Of a stretch of 64,000 bases of DNA, positions 59,274 to 64,000 are shown piece by piece. The translations under genes and the position numbers were made by a program. Position 1 is the first letter of the stretch. Each line of letters opens with the position of its first letter. The notes under the pieces were generated by a model. That model worked only from the letters and a program-made list of their open reading frames with translations, made no database searches and was not told the DNA's origin. The stretch covers positions 79,510,705 through 79,574,704 of the forward strand of contig CP136067.1 of assembly GCA_032622095.1 (NCBI GenBank), read 5' to 3'. Origin of the DNA: Siphonodentalium dalli. Taxonomy: Eukaryota > Mollusca > Scaphopoda > Gadilida > Siphonodentaliidae.

Positions 59274-59541
59274 CAAGACTAAACCATCATATAAGATTCT
59301 ATACCAGCACCCAACATGTCTTTCAAACAAGTGTGAGCTCATCCATTGCAGGAACTGATATTTAGTTGCTCCATTAGGATGATTCATATTTTGGTATTCC
59401 GATGTGTGTGCTATGGTGCATGTTTGAGTTAACGAGGTGTTCAGCACCCTTCATAGTGACTGCCGAACTTCTTCAGGATTCTGCAATATTTTGATATAGA
59501 GATGTCTATGTTATGTATGTACATATAAATGGCTATAATGA

Positions 59542-59547
59542 AATAAA
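59542..59547 (+). promoter_or_regulatory. NUP35: NUP35 poly(A) signal AATAAA
   Basis: AATAAA within 'aatgaaataaaatcttaac', 269 bases after the stop codon. It is the first canonical signal downstream, giving a 3' UTR of about 290 bases. Confidence 0.7.
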
Positions 59548-59816
59548 ATCTTAACATTTTAGTATGAGTTCCAGATTTGTATCTCATAGGCACTGGGGTT
59601 CCGACTCTTTTGTGATCAAGACCCGACTCTGTTCCGATTTTTTTTTCCAAAAATTTTGAGAAGTTTTTTTTATGCCGAAAGACGTAAACATGGACGAAAG
59701 ATGAGTCTCTCCGATATTTTTGTCGATGAATATATAATCGCTAAAGATCCCAAAGTGGTGAGACCGCTGAACCCCAGTGATAGGGATAGATAGACAGCTC
59801 ACAAAACACATCTTAA

Positions 59817-60052
59817 CTCTTTGGTAACTGGAGCTTTCTGGATTTTTGTGAAAATCCTGTGCCAATGTATTCTCTTCGCCCATAGGATGCCTCGCATATA
59901 ATGCGTTGGCCTAACAATATTTACCTTCATCTTGTAAGCCAGTGCATTCTCTTATATATGCGAGGCTCTCTATGGGAGACTCGCATGTAAAAGAGAATGC
60001 ACTGGCACATGATCTGTAATGCTGCGCCAGCACAGCTCCCGTCATGAAAGGG
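59817..60052. mobile_element. TTAA MITE with double-hairpin module, downstream of NUP35
   Basis: TTAA lies at 59813-59816 and 60053-60056. The right end 'agctcccgtcatgaaaggg' matches the 50171 copy, while the left end 'ctctttggtaactggagc' is diverged. The left hairpin has lost part of one arm ('attctcttcgcccataggat'). The right hairpin (59942-60004) is nearly complete. Confidence 0.78.
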
Positions 60053-60076
60053 TTAATCAAGAATATTTTAATGAAC

Positions 60077-60838
60077 GAGTTTCAGCTGTTATATGAGGAT
60101 ATGAAATGTGACTAGACGACATCCACAATGAGTTTCAGCTTTTATATGAGGATATGAAATGTGACTAGACGACATCCACAATGAGTTTCAGCTTGCATAT
60201 GAGGATATGAAATGTGACTAGACGACATCCACAGTGAGTTTAAAGGTACTCAATCCGATCAGAGGGTCCCCATCTCAACAGATTCCAACAACAACAATCC
60301 GATCAGAGGGTCCTATATTACTATTTCTTTGGCTTTTAGGGTAAAAAATATTTGATTCGAGTCGAGGAACCCATCAAACAAAGCTCAGAGTTATTAGATA
60401 TTGATTTTTGAAATTTGTTATTTTCTCGAGATGAGTACTAATAATTGCCTTCAACTTCGCAATCTGCTCGAGATGTGTACACCAAAATACTATTCAAACA
60501 GACAAGGATGGATAACTCTAAAATCAAGTGGTAATAATAACGCAATTTTGACTGTGTTCTGGGACAGAAAGTATTCCCGATAATGAAAAATAATAGATTT
60601 CTAAAATCGATATCTAAAAAATCTGAGCTTTGATGGGTGGCTTCCTCGACTCGAATCAAATATTTTTGACCCCCGAAGCCATTGAAATAGTAATTGAGAG
60701 GAGTTTTATCGGATTGAGTACCTTTAAGCTTTTATATGAGGATATGAAATGTGACTAGACGACATCCACAATGAGTTTCAGCTTTTAAATGAAGATATGA
60801 AATGTGACCAGACGACATCCACAAGTTTGAGGGGGAAG
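60077..60838. repeat. 53 bp minisatellite interrupted by a MITE
   Basis: Units start at 60077, 60130, 60183 and 60236 with 'gagtttcagct' and contain 'gaaatgtgactagacgacat'. The fourth is split by the element at 60244-60723 and resumes at 60728. One more unit follows. Confidence 0.92.
60244..60723. mobile_element. TTAA MITE, AGGTACTC family, inside the 53 bp minisatellite
   Basis: Ends AGGTACTCAATCCG and CGGATTGAGTACCT; TTAA at 60240-60243 and 60724-60727. Because the target is a known repeat unit, removing the element and one TTAA restores a unit 'gagttTAAgctttta', close to its neighbours. This directly confirms the element's borders and TTAA duplication. Confidence 0.93.
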
Positions 60839-61224
60839 GGGAGGGTCTTCCTAATCCAGCAGCAAGTACTCAGCAGATACATTCTAAGCTCCGCAGGATA
60901 GGTCTTCTCCATCTCTTTTTGCAATTCTCTACTTTATTTGCAGGATCTTCAATCCAAATCAAGACTATTTGTTTTGTTTGGGCCCACTGGTAGCTGGTCA
61001 ACATGTTGTATTAGTCTTGTGGTTTAGTTCAGTACATAGTCTTATGGTGATATTGTTTGTTATCAGGTCAATCCAGTTCTTTGATTGAGGTGCATAGGGG
61101 TTTTTATCTTTCCTCGTAGCCTCCACCTGCCAGAAAATTTTATATACCATAGTTCAGTGGACATGATATCTTTAATGGAGATACATTATTTTTCTAAATA
61201 AGTAAAATATATATCTCCTAGAAG

Positions 61225-63790
61225 TATCTTTTGGAAAGACCTGGGACAATTCGTGACTAATACTCTTTAATTGTGGTTACAGCCAACTTGAACTCTCTAT
61301 AGCAAAGAAATGTGTTATAATAACATGTAACCCAAAACCAAATAAAGATAAAGCGCATTTGAAAAATTGGAGACCTATCTCACTTCTCAATATAGACATA
61401 TAAATTGCATCAGCAGTGATAGCTAATAGACTAAAAAAAATACCTCCCTAAATTAATTTCCAACTCCCAACTTGGTTTTATGTTTGGACGGTATATTGGA
61501 GAATCCTCTCGACTGACACTAGATTTGATTGACAAATGTGAAAAAAATGATATTTCAGGGATATTAGCAATCTTGGATTTTGAAAAAGCATTTGACTCAT
61601 TAGAGTGGTCTTACATAGAGAAGTGCTTGGACTTTTTCAAATTTGGAACTTCAATTAAAAGATGGGTGAAAACCTTCTACACAGATATCTATAGCTATGT
61701 AATCAATAATGGTAATCTTTCAAATAAAATACAAATTTGCAGAGGAGTAAGGCAAGGTGACCCTCTATCGCCATACCTTTTATTCTCGCTGTAGAAATCT
61801 TAAGTGCAAATCTAAAATTTAACCCGGACATAAAAGGTATTGAGTTAAATGGATCAGAATACTTACTCTCACAATACGCAGACGACCTCACGCTCTTCCT
61901 TCAGGATGATCAAAAATCTCTCAATGTTGCACTTAATACATTTGATAAATTTAGTGCCATATCAGGTTTAAAAGTTAACTTTGACAAAACAGAAGCAGTC
62001 TGGATTGGGGCAAAAAGGGGTTGTGGTGAAGAAAAGGTGACTGACCAAAAAATATCCTGGAATCACAAAAAATCATTCAAAATTCTTGGCATTGAAATAG
62101 ATTTGTACAGTGAAAATTACATACAAAATAACTACAAGAATAAACTAATGAAAATTGAAAAACTACTAAATGACTGGTCTTTTAGAAACCTCAGTCTCTA
62201 TGGTAAGACTACAGTGGTTAAAACATTGGCGTTGCCAATGCTAACTCACTGTCTTACAGTATTACCATCACCTTCGATTGAAATGCAAAACCAAATTCAA
62301 ACAGTATTTTTCAAATTTCTTTGGTCAGGTAAACCAGACAAAATTAAGAGAAATATTATTATTAATGAATTAGAAGCAGGTGGCCTTAAATTTCCTCATC
62401 TGGAATCTTTTAATAAAGCATTGAAACTGACATGGATAAAACAAATGTTGAACCCAAATATTGAAACTAGTTGGAAATCGATACTTATTGATGAATTAGA
62501 ACAACTTGGGGGGTAAAAAATTTGGAAATTAAACAAAGAAGGGCTGAACTTAATTGGTAAAAAATTGAATACTTTCTGGAAAGATGTACTTAAATCATGG
62601 TCTTGCTTGCAAACTACATCTATCACCACAGAAGATATCCAAAGTGAACCGCTCTTTTACAACAAGAATATCAGAATAAACCGAAAAATGGTCTTTTATA
62701 AGACTTGGGTAGAAAAGGGCATTTACTTTTTAAATGATTTAATCAATGATGAAACCTCTGGCATAATGAAATATGAGGAATTTTGTAGCAAGTATGATTT
62801 ACAAACTCCCTTCACCACCTATATAAGCCTGATTACAGCCTTACCAAAGGCATGGAAAGACTGTTTATCGACATCAATTCACCTTAACAGTGTGACATCT
62901 GACTATATAATTAAATTAAAAAGCTTGCAGAGTTTTACTCCATTTTCTTGAATGAAATTATCCTGTCACCCCAAACATCTCAGAAAAAATGGCAAGACCG
63001 CCTTGGGAAAATATTTTCAGCTGAGCAGTGGAAATCAATATACAATAACACGGCCAGAATAACAAATGACACTGGGCTTTTATCTTTCCAATTCAAAATG
63101 AATCATGATATCTTATACACAAATTCAAAGCTTTTTAAATGCAAATTATCAGAAACTGAGTTGTGCTGCTTCTGTCAAGAACAAAAGGAAACACTGCTTC
63201 ACTTTTTCTATGAATGCCCAGTTTCTAAATCAGTACTATTGTCATTACATGAAAAAATAGCGGAAAAATGTAATATAAACTTTGACATTTCACCAGAATG
63301 GGTAACCTTGGGTTGCAATATAATTGAGACTGAAATAGATAATATAATTAGTCTTTGTATTTTACTATATAAAAGGTATATATATTCCTGTAAATTCAGG
63401 AATAGTGAACCTTCAGTGAAGGGCTTAATAGAAACAATACAGCATTATAAAAACATAGATGAGGTACCATTGAAACGCTTCTCCACTAGGAAGGAAAAAA
63501 CTTTCTTTGAAAGATGGAAACTTTTAAATTCTCTATTCACAACAAGTCACACTGTTAGGGTGGTTAGCCGTAGTAGAGACTCTATACCTGTTTAGATGCT
63601 TCCCTAAATCAAACTTATATGAAGTTCTCATTTCTATTTTTTATATCATTGAAATGTGGAGAATAATTGAAACTGAATATCTAATTGTAATCCTCTTTAA
63701 TTTCTGCAATTTTTGCCAAATGTCTGTATTTTTTATATGACAAGTCTGAATGAGTATGTATTTTTGATCTCAATAAAAATTATTAAAAAA
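61225..63790 (+). pseudogene. L1/Tx1-like LINE ORF2, 5'-truncated and frameshifted
   Basis: Reverse transcriptase of a non-LTR retrotransposon. In order: 'FWKDLGQFVTNTL' (61230), 'HLKNWRPISLLNIDI' (61350), 'GFMFGRYIGESSR' (61475), 'AILDFEKAFDSLEW' (61565), 'GVRQGDPLSPYL' (61743), the catalytic YADD at about 61878, 'SFKILGIEIDLYSENYI' (62075), the 'FFKFLWSGKPDKIKR' thumb region (62310), and a C-terminal zinc knuckle C-x2-C with H and C further on ('CCFCQEQKETLLHFFYECP', 63163). In-frame stops or frameshifts occur near 61302, 61410-61450, 61783, 62515 and 62951, so it is inactive. A 3' UTR of about 190 bases ends in 'caataaaaattattaaaaaa'. The endonuclease and ORF1 are missing. Confidence 0.88.
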
Positions 63791-63954
63791 ACGAGAGGCC
63801 GATCACGATCGGCAGATGTTAACCCATCCCTTGGCGATAAAAATTTAATATGATCGGATAAATGAGAGTTTTGGTGTTGAATTATAGAGTATACTGTTAT
63901 GTACTATTATAGACAAATGTACATAACACAAATTATTGGAATTTATGGGTCACT

Positions 63955-64000
63955 GGCATTTATATAAGAGAATGCACTGGTACAGGATCTGTAATGCTAA
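63955..64000. repeat. Right arm of the hairpin module at the window edge
   Basis: 'tatataagagaatgcactgg' followed by 'tacaggatctgtaatgct' is the mirror of 37130-37170 and matches the right side of the 59817 element. The rest lies beyond the window. Confidence 0.7.

Overview
This is animal nuclear DNA: two spliced genes with canonical GT-AG introns are set in AT-rich, transposon-packed sequence. The repeat types (minisatellite-bearing elements with units like 'gagttatggccctt', TTAA-flanked MITEs, an L1/Tx1-like LINE, a tRNA-headed SINE) suggest a marine invertebrate, perhaps a lophotrochozoan or a lancelet. I cannot settle the phylum from sequence alone.

Layout. 1-11.8 kb: no host gene. It holds a decayed LINE tail, a long-armed inverted-repeat element, duplicated non-coding blocks, and a foldback element between two arrays of short palindromes. 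11.85-19.05 kb, minus strand: a complete four-exon clan-2-like cytochrome P450, whose exons join to 500 residues with all hallmark motifs. Its introns carry TTAA MITEs and several minisatellites. 19.32-21.06 kb: a transposon-like unit directly upstream of the P450. It has near-identical terminal inverted repeats, about 35 GATATC palindromes in two arrays, and one open frame resembling the ends of an IS3-like integrase/transposase without its catalytic middle. 21-31 kb: foldback and TIR elements, many of them nested. A possible promoter and tiny first exon for the next gene lies near 26.2-26.3 kb.

39.8-59.3 kb, plus strand: NUP35 (Nup53), a nuclear pore protein. Nine coding exons give 320 complete residues plus a split first codon. 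Only the extreme N-terminus is unplaced; the 26.3 kb candidate would complete a 323-residue protein. Its introns hold a 17-copy minisatellite with three-unit higher-order structure, an intact-looking hAT MITE, a SINE and many TTAA MITEs. 61.2-63.8 kb: a frameshifted, 5'-truncated L1-like LINE. The last 50 bases are half of a hairpin module found elsewhere in the window.

The P450 and NUP35 are unrelated in function and convey no pathway together. The window's main interest lies in its mobile DNA: palindrome-array elements, one hairpin module shared by elements with different ends, and TTAA insertions stacked beside splice sites.
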